DNA of 9,822 nucleotides from assembly GCA_002435875.1 (NCBI GenBank), contig DIVN01000114.1, positions 1 through 9,822 of the forward strand, written 5' to 3'. Below, piece by piece: positions 1 through 6,530 of the stretch. This stretch comes from Anaerolineales bacterium UBA6131 (GTDB lineage: Bacteria > Chloroflexota > Anaerolineae > UBA2200). Made by a program: the position numbers and the translations under genes. Each line of letters opens with the position of its first letter. The stretch's first letter is position 1. The notes beneath the pieces were generated by a model, which was given only the letters and a program-made list of their open reading frames with translations, ran no database searches and was not told the DNA's origin.

Positions 1-2
1 CT

Positions 3-173
3 GACGAGCTGCTGGCAGCGCTCGTGCGGTTGCAGGCGGTCGGTAGGCGGCTGGTGGCGATTCGCTTGGACAACAGCCCTCTGCCGGAAGGTGCTTCGAA
101 GGTCAGGGTTCTTAGGGCTACTGATGACGGCGGGGCTTTTTCCCTTTTGGCTGAGGGGGGTGATCTTGAGTAG
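3..173 (+). CDS. C-terminal end of a probable DUF58-family protein (5' partial)
   Basis: This open frame enters from the left edge and stops at TAG 171-173, giving 56 visible residues. It starts DELLAALVRLQAVGRRLVAI and then runs through a polar tail. The alternation of a helix (LLAALVRLQAVGRR) with a beta-strand (LVAIRL) fits the last helix and strand of a von Willebrand A-like fold, as in DUF58 proteins. Such proteins are commonly encoded next to membrane proteins with a DUF4129 tail, and the next gene is one. The next gene begins inside the last codons of this one, which suggests translational coupling. The family assignment rests mainly on this neighbour, because the visible part is short and lacks the diagnostic N-terminal motif. 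The true start lies outside the window. Confidence 0.55.
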   Translation, partial: DELLAALVRLQAVGRRLVAIRLDNSPLPEGASKVRVLRATDDGGAFSLLAEGGDLE

Positions 174-1620
174 TGTGCGCGGACACTGGCGCAGGGACGT
201 GCTTGCGATGGGGCTGGTTGTAATGGAAGGTTGCACGGTGTTCCCGTGGCATGGTCTCCTTTTGGGATCTGGTGGGCTCAGGATGCGCATCCCTTTGCTG
301 GTGATGGTCGTCACCATGCTGTTCGCGTTCTATTGCACGAGAGGTTTGCATGGAGGGCGGGTTAACGTTCTATTGCAGGGAGTGATTACAGTGGCTGGCG
401 CCGCGGCAGGCGCACTGCTATTGGTATGGGCCCTGGTTTACCGCGGATGTAGTGTTGTTGACTGCACCTGGCTGGGTCGCTTTGGATATGATATTGTCGG
501 CTTGATGGGGGGAATTCGGCCTTCGCTGGTTGTTTTCTTGTCTGGGTTGTTCCTTTGGTGGCGAGGTGTCGTCTTGGCGCAGGGTGAGCTGGACGTGCAG
601 CGGGTCGGCCTGGCGTTCCGGGCGGGGATTGTGTCGTTCCTGTGGATCTCGCTCGTGAGTATGGTGGTCTGGGCACCACAGCTGTACCAGGTTCCTTTGC
701 TGTATTTCTCGGCCTCGTTAGCGACTCTCGGAGTAGCTCAAGCCGAGGATAGTATGCGCAGCCGGTTCAGCTTGCACTCGCCGTTTGCGGCGTCTTGGGT
801 GGGCGTTATAGTGGTCGTGGTGGCGGCCTTCGCACTTTTCGGCTCGGTTGCGACTGGCCTGTTATCACTGCGGAGCTTTGCGGCACTGGGTAACGTGTTG
901 CGCCCCATTGGCGCATTGATTCGGCCACTCTTGGAGCCCTTGGGGGCAGCCGTTGCTGGGCTGCTGGAGTTGCTACTGACCTGGCTCATTCGCGCGTTTT
1001 CCTCCCTCTTTCCGTCAGGCGGGGAGGGTCTCCTGCCTGCTGAGGGTCTCGGAGGGATGTGGGAGCCTTCCGAGACCGCTTCAGTTGCCACTCGATGGGC
1101 AACTGTGCTGCGTTTGGCTGGATCTTTGTTGCCCTGGCTGTGCCTGGTTTTCGTTTTGCTCCTGATAGCCGTTGAGGCAATTCGCTTGCGGCGAGAGTCC
1201 CAAGAGGCGACGCAGGTTTCTCGCGCAGAGGCTTGGGGGCACGAGAGAGTTGAGAGCCCTTCTGATGCCCTTACGAGGGGGTTGCGCAGCCTATTGGACG
1301 AAATGCGTGCCAGGCTGGCGAGCTTTCGCGATGGCGAGTACTCGCTGGAGTCGATTCGCAGGACATATGCCAGCCTTGTGAGGTTGGCTTCCAGCTATGG
1401 ATATCCTCGACAATGCGCTGAGACCCCATACGAGTACATGGATACATTGAATGTCGCTTTTCCCGATAGCACCGAGGAGATCTCTTTGATCACTGAGGCA
1501 TACGTGCGCACACGGTACGGGGAACGAGTCTTTTCGCAACATTATGTCAATAGTGTTGGCCAGGCATGGCTCAGGTTGCACGATCGAGCCCAGGTGGAGC
1601 TTGCTGAGCAGGGTGGGTAG
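166..1620 (+). CDS. Multi-pass membrane protein with C-terminal DUF4129 domain
   Basis: The product is an integral membrane protein of about 484 residues. Several hydrophobic helices fill the first 200 residues. Another long hydrophobic stretch occupies roughly residues 210-285, and a further helix (SLLPWLCLVFVLLLIAVEAI) lies just before the cytoplasmic tail. The tail (about residues 393-452) matches the DUF4129 pattern: an IRRTYASLVRLA helix, GYPR, then TPYEYMDTL, a P-containing loop, and ITEAYVRTRYGE. This domain is known from the C-termini of bacterial transglutaminase-like membrane proteins. No transglutaminase Cys-His-Asp core is visible here, so it is a stand-alone DUF4129 protein. I chose TTG 166 because the preceding AGGGGGGTGATC resembles a full anti-16S match and because it gives a short overlap with the upstream gene. 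In-frame GTG 91, ATG 124, GTG 160 and GTG 175 are alternatives. The function is unknown but probably concerns the cell envelope. Confidence 0.8.
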   Translation: MSSVRGHWRRDVLAMGLVVMEGCTVFPWHGLLLGSGGLRMRIPLLVMVVTMLFAFYCTRGLHGGRVNVLLQGVITVAGAAAGALLLVWALVYRGCSVVDCTWLGRFGYDIVGLMGGIRPSLVVFLSGLFLWWRGVVLAQGELDVQRVGLAFRAGIVSFLWISLVSMVVWAPQLYQVPLLYFSASLATLGVAQAEDSMRSRFSLHSPFAASWVGVIVVVVAAFALFGSVATGLLSLRSFAALGNVLRPIGALIRPLLEPLGAAVAGLLELLLTWLIRAFSSLFPSGGEGLLPAEGLGGMWEPSETASVATRWATVLRLAGSLLPWLCLVFVLLLIAVEAIRLRRESQEATQVSRAEAWGHERVESPSDALTRGLRSLLDEMRARLASFRDGEYSLESIRRTYASLVRLASSYGYPRQCAETPYEYMDTLNVAFPDSTEEISLITEAYVRTRYGERVFSQHYVNSVGQAWLRLHDRAQVELAEQGG

Positions 1621-1662
1621 GTTCGGCTCCAGTGAAGATCAGCCTTACAGGATCTGGCGACA

Positions 1663-4167
1663 GTGAGGCGTCTACTTGGGCTGCTCCTGGCGTTTTGGGC
1701 TATGGGGTGCACGTGTTGGAGCGAGGACGTTGATGTCAGGCAGGAGCGTTGGAACAGCGCTACCGCTCCGCTTCGCGACAGCTCGGTCCTAGTGCAGTCG
1801 TTTACGTGCTCTCGCCCGGGGTTGTATGCGATCGAAGTGCTGCCTGCCTTCTATGATGCTGCGGAACAGGGGCGCCTGTTTGCCTCGGTCTTCCGCAAAG
1901 GGCCTGAGCCAACCATGATTGCCGAGCTGTCAGTTGATGTGGCTGGACTCAAGCCGAATCAGCCTCTGGCGTTTACGTTTGCCCCACAGTGGGATTCTGC
2001 GGGTCATACATATGACCTACTACTGACGGCCAGCCCTGACTTGTCTTTGGGTTTCTGGTATTGTTCGGATGATGTGTATGGGGGTGGCCACCTGCAGCTG
2101 GGTCCCTTTTCGGTGGACAGCGGCGACCTGCGCCTTGTGACGCGCTGCTATTACAATCCCCTTAGCTTCAGCCAGGCTGCGACTGTGCTTGTGCCTCAGT
2201 GGTTGCAGCTAGCCAGCCCAGAACAGTGGGCATGGTTGCCGATGGTGGTGATCATGGTTTTGCTGCTGCCGGGGTTTCTCGTGATGAGGCTACTGTGGTG
2301 GCCTGATTGGGGCGATGTCGTAGCCGGTTTGGGGTTTTGCGTTGCGCTCTCGCTTACGTGCGTGCCAGTGGCTCTGCTGTGGAGTTCGGCAATCGGGTTA
2401 CACTGGTCACAGTCCGGCGTCGCGCTCGCTGGCTCGGCGGCGGGATTGTGTACAGTAGCCCTCATCAGTAAGTCAAAACGAAACGTGGTATCCCTGCACC
2501 TGCAGCTGCGAAACCCAGTAGCTACAGGGACAGCGCTGCTCCTCCTGGTTGGGACGCTGGTACTGCGCTTTGTACAGATTCGGGGCCTCTTACTTCCCGC
2601 GTGGGTGGACTCTCCTCAGCATGTTCTGGTGGCCCAGCTCGTCGCTTTGAATGGAGGGGTTCCTCAATCCTACGAGCCTCTTCTGCCGGTATCCGGGTTT
2701 GCCTACCATTTCGGATTTCACGCCACCCTTGTACTGTTTCACTGGCTTGGGCGTCTTCCACTGCCACAGGGTATGCTTGTGCTGGGGCAAATCCTCAATG
2801 TGGCGGCGGCACTGTCGGTCTATCTGCTTAGCGCGAGGTTGGCGCGGCGGAGGCTGGCAGGGATCTTCGCACTGTTCATGGTGGGTTTCGTCTCTTTCAT
2901 GCCCGCTTACTACCTGTCCTGGGGTAGGTACACTCAGCTCGCTGGGCTGGTTGCTTTGCCGGGCGCCGTGGTGGCTGCCATGGAGTGGTTGGCACGGCCT
3001 CGGAGACGGGCGGGGCTGTTGGCACTGTCGGCGCTGATGTGCGGGGGGCTTTTCCTGGTGCATGCCAGGGTTACCGTTTTTGCCGCATGCTTTGTGGTGG
3101 CTTACCTGTTTGTCGAAGTCATGAGGTGCTACTTGGGCGGCCACTACCGAGAGCTTGGAGAGCTGCTATTGCGCGCTGTAGTGCTGCTGTTTATAACACT
3201 TGTTGTGATAGCGCCCTGGTTGGCGCAGGTCTTTCAGACAACGCGAGAGGCGCTTAGAGCGAGCAACTCGAGTCTACTGGGGGACGCAAGCTACAATGCT
3301 TTCCCTCTCGAATTGCTCTGGGTTCGCCACAACCGTGAGATGTTGGCGTTGGCTGGGATGGGCGTATTGCTAGGTGTGTTGCGGAGGCGCAGGGAGGTTC
3401 TTTGGGTAGTGTGCTGGTGTGCCCTTGTCGGGTTGGTGGTCAATCCAGGCGTGTTGGGTCTGCCGGCGACCAATCTCCTCAACAATGCTACGGCGGTGAT
3501 CTCTCTGTACCTGCCGCTTGCGGTACTCGTGGGGGGCGCTGGGACGGCGTTGTTTGATGGCGTGAGGGGGGCGCTGGCGCGTGACCGCGGACGCGTGGCA
3601 GCGTTTGGGCGACGCTGCTTGGCGCCAGCAGGCGTGTTGGCCTTGACAGTGGGGGTTTTGTACGGTTTTTGCAGTTTGTCCTCGGTTGTAAATCCAACGA
3701 CGGTACTGGTTGACAAGGGCGATCTAGCGGCTATGGATTGGATCGCCGCAAACACTTCCGAGGATGCAACGTTTCTGATCAATGCGCGGGAATGGCAGCT
3801 TGGGGTTTATGCTGGGACCGACGCTGGCTATTGGATACATTGTCTGACCGGGCGCCGCATTCTCGTGCCCGAATTGCCCTACGTATACGGTAGTAGGGAT
3901 GTCACCTCGGTTGTCAGTGAGGTGGGCGCTGCGGTGAGCAAAGCCGGACAAGTGACCCCGACGGAGCTGTGGGATGTGGCGCGCCGCGCTGGTGCGACAC
4001 ATGTGTACATAGGGTCACGCGGGGGACCGTTGGAGCCAGATATGTTTGGCTCTGCCGAGCAATATGATCCGGTGTACAGTGCCGACGGAGTTTGGATCTT
4101 CGAAGTCGTATGGAACACAGACGCAACAAGGCATCTGCCTACCGAGGGCGATGCCTTGTTGCGTTAG
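1663..4167 (+). CDS. Large multi-pass membrane protein, GT-C glycosyltransferase-like
   Basis: The protein has 834 residues. The N-terminus carries a signal-like segment (RRLLGLLLAFWAMGC) with a Cys at 16 that could be lipidated, although the lipobox is atypical. Residues 20-170 are beta-rich and exported-looking (QSFTCSRPGLYAIEV). From about 190 to 675 many membrane helices follow. A loop after one helix contains WVDSPQH (314-320), a position where GT-C enzymes usually carry their catalytic acidic residue, so D316 is a candidate. Residues 680-834 form a soluble tail (DLAAMDWIAANTSEDATFLI). This order resembles large membrane glycosyltransferases or their relatives, which use lipid-linked sugars on the outer face of the membrane. 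The substrate cannot be named. The start is GTG 1663, with a weak AGGAT upstream, 42 nt after the previous gene, so it is probably co-transcribed. Its last 15 codons encode a perfect inverted repeat. Confidence 0.75.
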   Translation: MRRLLGLLLAFWAMGCTCWSEDVDVRQERWNSATAPLRDSSVLVQSFTCSRPGLYAIEVLPAFYDAAEQGRLFASVFRKGPEPTMIAELSVDVAGLKPNQPLAFTFAPQWDSAGHTYDLLLTASPDLSLGFWYCSDDVYGGGHLQLGPFSVDSGDLRLVTRCYYNPLSFSQAATVLVPQWLQLASPEQWAWLPMVVIMVLLLPGFLVMRLLWWPDWGDVVAGLGFCVALSLTCVPVALLWSSAIGLHWSQSGVALAGSAAGLCTVALISKSKRNVVSLHLQLRNPVATGTALLLLVGTLVLRFVQIRGLLLPAWVDSPQHVLVAQLVALNGGVPQSYEPLLPVSGFAYHFGFHATLVLFHWLGRLPLPQGMLVLGQILNVAAALSVYLLSARLARRRLAGIFALFMVGFVSFMPAYYLSWGRYTQLAGLVALPGAVVAAMEWLARPRRRAGLLALSALMCGGLFLVHARVTVFAACFVVAYLFVEVMRCYLGGHYRELGELLLRAVVLLFITLVVIAPWLAQVFQTTREALRASNSSLLGDASYNAFPLELLWVRHNREMLALAGMGVLLGVLRRRREVLWVVCWCALVGLVVNPGVLGLPATNLLNNATAVISLYLPLAVLVGGAGTALFDGVRGALARDRGRVAAFGRRCLAPAGVLALTVGVLYGFCSLSSVVNPTTVLVDKGDLAAMDWIAANTSEDATFLINAREWQLGVYAGTDAGYWIHCLTGRRILVPELPYVYGSRDVTSVVSEVGAAVSKAGQVTPTELWDVARRAGATHVYIGSRGGPLEPDMFGSAEQYDPVYSADGVWIFEVVWNTDATRHLPTEGDALLR
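4121..4164 (-). terminator. 15-bp perfect-stem hairpin, likely rpsT terminator
   Basis: The arms ACGCAACAAGGCATC (4121-4135) and GATGCCTTGTTGCGT (4150-4164) are perfect reverse complements with a 14-nt loop. The stem lies 21 nt beyond the rpsT stop on the minus strand, the right place for a terminator of rpsT. On the plus strand it lies before the TAG of the membrane-protein gene, so it could not end that transcript without cutting off the stop codon. No T-tract follows on either strand. The terminator role is inferred from its position. Confidence 0.6.
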
Positions 4168-4185
4168 CGACAAGAACAGCGGTGC

Positions 4186-4464
4186 TTACTGTTTGGTAGG
4201 CTGTAGAGCCTGATTCAGAGATTGCATGAGGCGGGATTTTCGACGCGCCGCATTGTTCGGGTGCAGTATACCCTTCTCCGCGGCTTTGTCGAGAACGTGA
4301 ATGGCCTCAGCCACGCTCTTCTGTGCGTCGTCGAGCCTGCCGGATTGGATCAGCGTTCTTGCTTGTCTGATGCGGCTGCGGGCCTCTGAACGAACCTGGC
4401 GGTTAAGCACACGTCGCTTTTCTGAGCTGCGCACGCGCTTGATGGCGGATCTGGTGCTAGGCAA
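4186..4464 (-). CDS. rpsT: 30S ribosomal protein S20
   Basis: The product is 92 residues, close to the 85-90 usual for S20, which binds 16S rRNA early in assembly of the small subunit. Recognition rests on the N-terminal STRSAIKRVRSSEKRRVLNR, the central helix with RSRIRQA, and the C-terminal signature DKAAEKGILHPNNAARRKSR. The frame is open further upstream, but homology begins at PSTRSAIK. A clean GGAGG (4470-4474) sits 5 nt before TTG 4462-4464, so I place the start there. A promoter at 4594-4622 gives a leader of about 120 nt with a stem, which might serve S20 autoregulation (inference). The gene converges on the membrane-protein gene with only 18 bp between the stops. It is transcribed divergently from the methyltransferase, with a parS site in between. 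Confidence 0.95.
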   Translation of the reverse strand: MPSTRSAIKRVRSSEKRRVLNRQVRSEARSRIRQARTLIQSGRLDDAQKSVAEAIHVLDKAAEKGILHPNNAARRKSRLMQSLNQALQPTKQ

Positions 4465-4469
4465 TGGAA

Positions 4470-4474
4470 CCTCC
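4470..4474 (-). promoter_or_regulatory. Ribosome binding site fixing the TTG start of rpsT
   Basis: The sequence GGAGG on the minus strand lies 5 nt before TTG 4464. No comparable site precedes the longer in-frame extension. Together with the point where S20 homology begins, this decides the start. Confidence 0.8.
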
Positions 4475-4521
4475 AAATTTCTGTTGCGTTCGGCAAGGCG
4501 TTGGTTAGCGAACGGGATATA

Positions 4522-4555
4522 GGTACCGCTTGATGCGTCTTTGACAGCGGTATCC
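4522..4555 (-). other. Stem-loop in the rpsT 5' leader
   Basis: On the minus strand GGATACCGCT and AGCGGTACC pair over nine positions with one bulged A, enclosing a loop of about 15 nt. The element lies between the rpsT promoter and its ribosome binding site, about 60 nt before the start codon. Ribosomal-protein leaders often hold autoregulatory structures. Whether this one does is an inference from its position alone. Confidence 0.4.
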
Positions 4556-4593
4556 AGCGCAGGGTACAATGGCGCTTGCGCCAAAGCGTGGAT

Positions 4594-4622
4594 ATTCTAG
4601 CCGATTCGGTCCAGGCTGTCAA
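4594..4622 (-). promoter_or_regulatory. Sigma-70-type promoter of rpsT
   Basis: On the minus strand TTGACA (4617-4622) and TAGAAT (4594-4599) are separated by exactly 17 nt. The match is 6/6 at -35 and 5/6 at -10, the best promoter in the window and fitting for a highly expressed ribosomal gene. Transcription should begin near 4587. Confidence 0.8.
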
Positions 4623-4690
4623 GCTTTGCATCCGCGCATCGAGTGCTGTCCAGGTATTGGTGCGCCCGCGCATTCGCCTCATGAATATCA

Positions 4691-4706
4691 TGTTTCACGT
4701 GAAACA
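4691..4706. promoter_or_regulatory. parS: parS site (ParB/Spo0J binding palindrome)
   Basis: The 16-bp sequence TGTTTCACGTGAAACA is a perfect palindrome and matches exactly the widely conserved chromosomal parS consensus. ParB dimers load at parS, spread as CTP-dependent clamps and recruit ParA and condensin to segregate the origin region. The site is intergenic, between rpsT and the methyltransferase gene, 21 bp before that gene's TTG start. It touches a possible -10 box (TATCAT, 4686-4691), so bound ParB could repress that gene (inference). No parA or parB gene lies in the window. An exact 16-bp match is very unlikely by chance. Confidence 0.9.
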
Positions 4707-4715
4707 GTCACCTGT

Positions 4716-4720
4716 GGGAG
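4716..4720 (+). promoter_or_regulatory. Ribosome binding site fixing the TTG start of the methyltransferase
   Basis: GGGAG lies 7 nt before TTG 4728. The frame is open upstream as far as 4569, but that extension runs through the parS palindrome and over the rpsT promoter, so the start at 4728 is preferred. Confidence 0.65.
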
Positions 4721-4727
4721 AACAATC

Positions 4728-5642
4728 TTGAGTGATGTGCATGGTGATAGAGAATCACCGCGTTTCTGCGATTATGAAGGTAGCGACTACAGGACTGCTT
4801 TCTGGGAGGGCAAGCGCCGGGAGTACGAAGACCTTGCCGAACGGCACGCTATCACCCGGTTGCTTCCCTCGACTGGGGAACGCATCGTGGATATTGGCGG
4901 CGGGTTTGGCCGACTGCTTGATCTTTACGAGGGATACCACCAAGTCGTGTTGATGGACTACTCAATGACGCAACTGCGTGATGCGCAGCGCCTGCACGGC
5001 AGCGAACGCGTGCTCTGTGTTGCGGCCAATCTCTACGAGGCGCCATTCGTGACATCCGCATTCGATGCGGCAGTGATGGTGCGTGTGATTCATCATCTGT
5101 CCGATGTAGGCGCGGCCTTTGAGGCGATTTCGGACATGTTGCGTCCCCAGGGAGGCTTGATCCTCGAGTATGCGAACAAGCGCAATATCAAGGCGATCCT
5201 GCGTTACTTACTAGGCCGCCAAGCCCACAATCCCTTCTCCTACCAGCCATGGGAGTTCGCAGAGTTGAATTTCGACTACCATCCCTCCTACATTGAGCAG
5301 CATCTGCACAATGCCAAGCTCTACCCAAAGCGGCAACTGAGCGTCTCGCATTTTCGGATTGGATGCCTGAAGCGCTGCGTGTCCCCGAGCGTCCTGGCTG
5401 CGATTGACGGCTGGTTGCAGCAGCCCGCTGCGCCTCTCAAGCTCACGCCCAGCATGTTTGTTCAGGCGGTAAGCTTGCGTGCCGGGACTGTAAAAGTGTC
5501 GGATCGCCTCTTCCGATGCCCTCGATGCGGCGCGGAGGAGCTGATCGAACGTTCGGACAGACTGATCTGCAGGCAATGCCAGGCTCGATGGGGCATCGTG
5601 GACGGAATCTACGACTTTCGAGAGCCGCTCCCTGAAGCCTAG
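4728..5642 (+). CDS. Class I SAM-dependent methyltransferase with C-terminal zinc ribbon
   Basis: The product is 304 residues. Motif I of the Rossmann-type methyltransferases is clear at 53-63 (IVDIGGGFGRL), with an acidic residue at the end of strand 2 (VVLMDYS, D77) for the ribose of S-adenosylmethionine. A later segment (AFDAAVMVRVIHHL) is the usual motif with acceptor-side contacts and places it in the Methyltransf_11/25 group. The C-terminus holds CPRCG (264-268) and CRQCQ (281-285) followed by WGIVDGIYDF. This resembles the Trm112-like zinc ribbon and its typical IVDGIP strand. The substrate cannot be told from sequence. The Trm112-like tail could suggest a macromolecular or small-molecule target equally. 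It stands as a single gene with parS directly upstream and structured sequence downstream. The start TTG 4728 is chosen on the ribosome binding site. Confidence 0.85.
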   Translation: MSDVHGDRESPRFCDYEGSDYRTAFWEGKRREYEDLAERHAITRLLPSTGERIVDIGGGFGRLLDLYEGYHQVVLMDYSMTQLRDAQRLHGSERVLCVAANLYEAPFVTSAFDAAVMVRVIHHLSDVGAAFEAISDMLRPQGGLILEYANKRNIKAILRYLLGRQAHNPFSYQPWEFAELNFDYHPSYIEQHLHNAKLYPKRQLSVSHFRIGCLKRCVSPSVLAAIDGWLQQPAAPLKLTPSMFVQAVSLRAGTVKVSDRLFRCPRCGAEELIERSDRLICRQCQARWGIVDGIYDFREPLPEA

Positions 5643-5785
5643 CGATGAAGTAAGATATGCCTGGCCGACGGAGCTGCTCGCTTTGAGCATGGGGACAGGC
5701 CAAGTTGCACGGTGGGAACAAGAGTGACCTGAGCGGCAGGCCGGCACTGCCCACAGCAGGGTCTGGAAAGTGATCATTGGTACGC
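5643..5785. other. Intergenic region with several short inverted repeats
   Basis: No gene was found between the methyltransferase stop and the selC promoter. Short stems are visible: GCCTG/CAGGC enclosing TGCTC/GAGCA (about 5658-5701), and GACC/GGGTC enclosing GGCAG/CTGCC (about 5726-5763). The first could end the methyltransferase transcript, although no T-tract follows. There is no evidence for a known riboswitch or small RNA. Confidence 0.35.
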
Positions 5786-5814
5786 TTGACCAGCTCAGGC
5801 AAAGTCAGTATCCT
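5786..5814 (+). promoter_or_regulatory. Promoter of the selenocysteine tRNA gene
   Basis: TTGACC (5786-5791) and TATCCT (5809-5814) are spaced by exactly 17 nt. Transcription would start about 5821, some six bases before the mature tRNA 5' end. Such a short leader is common for tRNA genes. Confidence 0.7.
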
Positions 5815-5826
5815 TTAGGTGCGCAT

Positions 5827-5923
5827 GGGGGTGGTTGAGTCCTGGTGGGCTCCGCGGTCTTCAAAACCGTCTGAGGGGTGCTGTAGAAGCGGCCCTGGTG
5901 GGTTCGACTCCCATCCACTCCCG
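5827..5923 (+). tRNA. selC: Selenocysteine tRNA, anticodon UCA
   Basis: The 97-nt sequence folds into the special bacterial tRNA-Sec shape. It has an 8-bp acceptor stem (GGGGGTGG 5827-5834 with CCACTCCC 5915-5922, one G-U pair) and a 6-bp D stem (5837-5842 with 5847-5852) closing a 4-nt loop TGGT. The 5-bp anticodon stem holds the loop CTTCAAA, with the anticodon TCA at 5861-5863. A long variable arm fills 5871-5897. The 5-bp T stem holds the loop TTCGACT. The discriminator is G 5923, as expected for charging by SerRS. The 8+5 acceptor/T architecture and long D stem separate it from serine tRNAs and from ordinary suppressor tRNAs. CCA is not encoded. It implies that the organism decodes UGA as selenocysteine, with selA, selB and selD elsewhere. 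Confidence 0.93.
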
Positions 5924-6057
5924 TATGGTATCATTTCCTCGAGATCGCCGCTCCAGCCATCCCACCCCTGGCCTTGATCCCTTCTGCGATCTTACTCTTC
6001 GTCCGGTCAATGTGACGACGGCGTCTCCTGACTCGAGTCCCCCCTACTAGGGGGTAG
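5924..6057. other. Spacer downstream of selC
   Basis: No convincing gene or RNA is seen here. The only structure is a very short C-run/G-run inverted repeat (CCCCC 6040-6044, GGGGG 6050-6054) just before the large hairpin. Confidence 0.4.
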
Positions 6058-6110
6058 CAACGCAACGGCGGGTAGCACTAGCGAAGTGCTACCCGCCGTC
6101 AGTTGCGTTG
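6058..6110. terminator. Large two-part hairpin between converging units
   Basis: The inner stem is 15 bp and perfect (6065-6079 with 6085-6099, loop AGCGA). The outer stem is 7 bp (CAACGCA 6058-6064 with TGCGTTG 6104-6110), with a CAGT bulge on one side. It lies 6 bp past the stop of the minus-strand zinc-ribbon gene and downstream of selC, so it could end both transcripts. The plus side is followed by TCTTAGTT, a weak T-rich run. The minus side has none. Confidence 0.65.
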
Positions 6111-6116
6111 TCTTAG

Positions 6117-6473
6117 TTATGCCTGGTTTTCCTTCAGCAGAGCGAGCATATCTCCTCGAAAACTCTGCAGAAACAGGTGCAACTGGAGAATCTCCTCAGC
6201 GCTGATCGGCCCCATCGCTCCGATGCTTGCTGATGATTCGCTTCTAGCTCGGGTTACGCCGCTCTGCTCCGCAGATGCCTGACTGAGAGCTGCCACGATC
6301 AGCCCTTCGAGACCGCAGCGTCTGCAGGTAACAGCTGCTAGCCAGATTTCGCCCCGGTGATGTTCGATGTGTACGTCTGAGGCATCATAACGCTGACCGC
6401 AGCCGCTGCACTGAGTGTGGGTCACGAGATAATGGATCATCCACGCGTGAGTTGAGGGTTCGCAATCGTCCAT
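6117..6473 (-). CDS. Small zinc-ribbon protein, function unknown
   Basis: The product is 118 residues. It has one treble-clef or ribbon-like metal site made of CSGCG (Cys 22 and 25) and CRRCG (Cys 50 and 53), with the charged and hydrophobic segment DVHIEHHRGEIWLAAVT between them. The remainder is polar, and a C-terminal amphipathic helix (EEILQLHLFLQSFRGDMLALL) could mediate dimerisation. The start is ATG 6473, with AGGA 7 nt upstream. A GTG two codons earlier and ATG 6440 are less well served. The gene follows rplI on the same strand after about 57 nt with no promoter or hairpin between, so the two probably share a transcript. I do not recognise the family. A role linked to L9 or translation is possible only by association. 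Confidence 0.75.
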   Translation of the reverse strand: MDDCEPSTHAWMIHYLVTHTQCSGCGQRYDASDVHIEHHRGEIWLAAVTCRRCGLEGLIVAALSQASAEQSGVTRARSESSASIGAMGPISAEEILQLHLFLQSFRGDMLALLKENQA

Positions 6474-6530
6474 GTACACGTCCTGGAGCTGGCCGCCGAC
6501 CGCGCACAGTGAGGGAGAGTGCCGTGCGGG

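Noticed and set aside
2590..3144. Long frames antisense to the membrane-protein gene
   Set aside because: They are low-complexity, rich in Pro, Gln, His and Arg, have no ribosome binding sites, and mirror the codon bias of the real gene.
4465..4584. N-terminal extension of S20 to 4584
   Set aside because: It has no S20 homology and covers the leader and its stem. A good GGAGG precedes the TTG at 4464 instead.
5835..6050. 71-codon frame over selC
   Set aside because: It runs through the tRNA gene and shows no protein-like composition.
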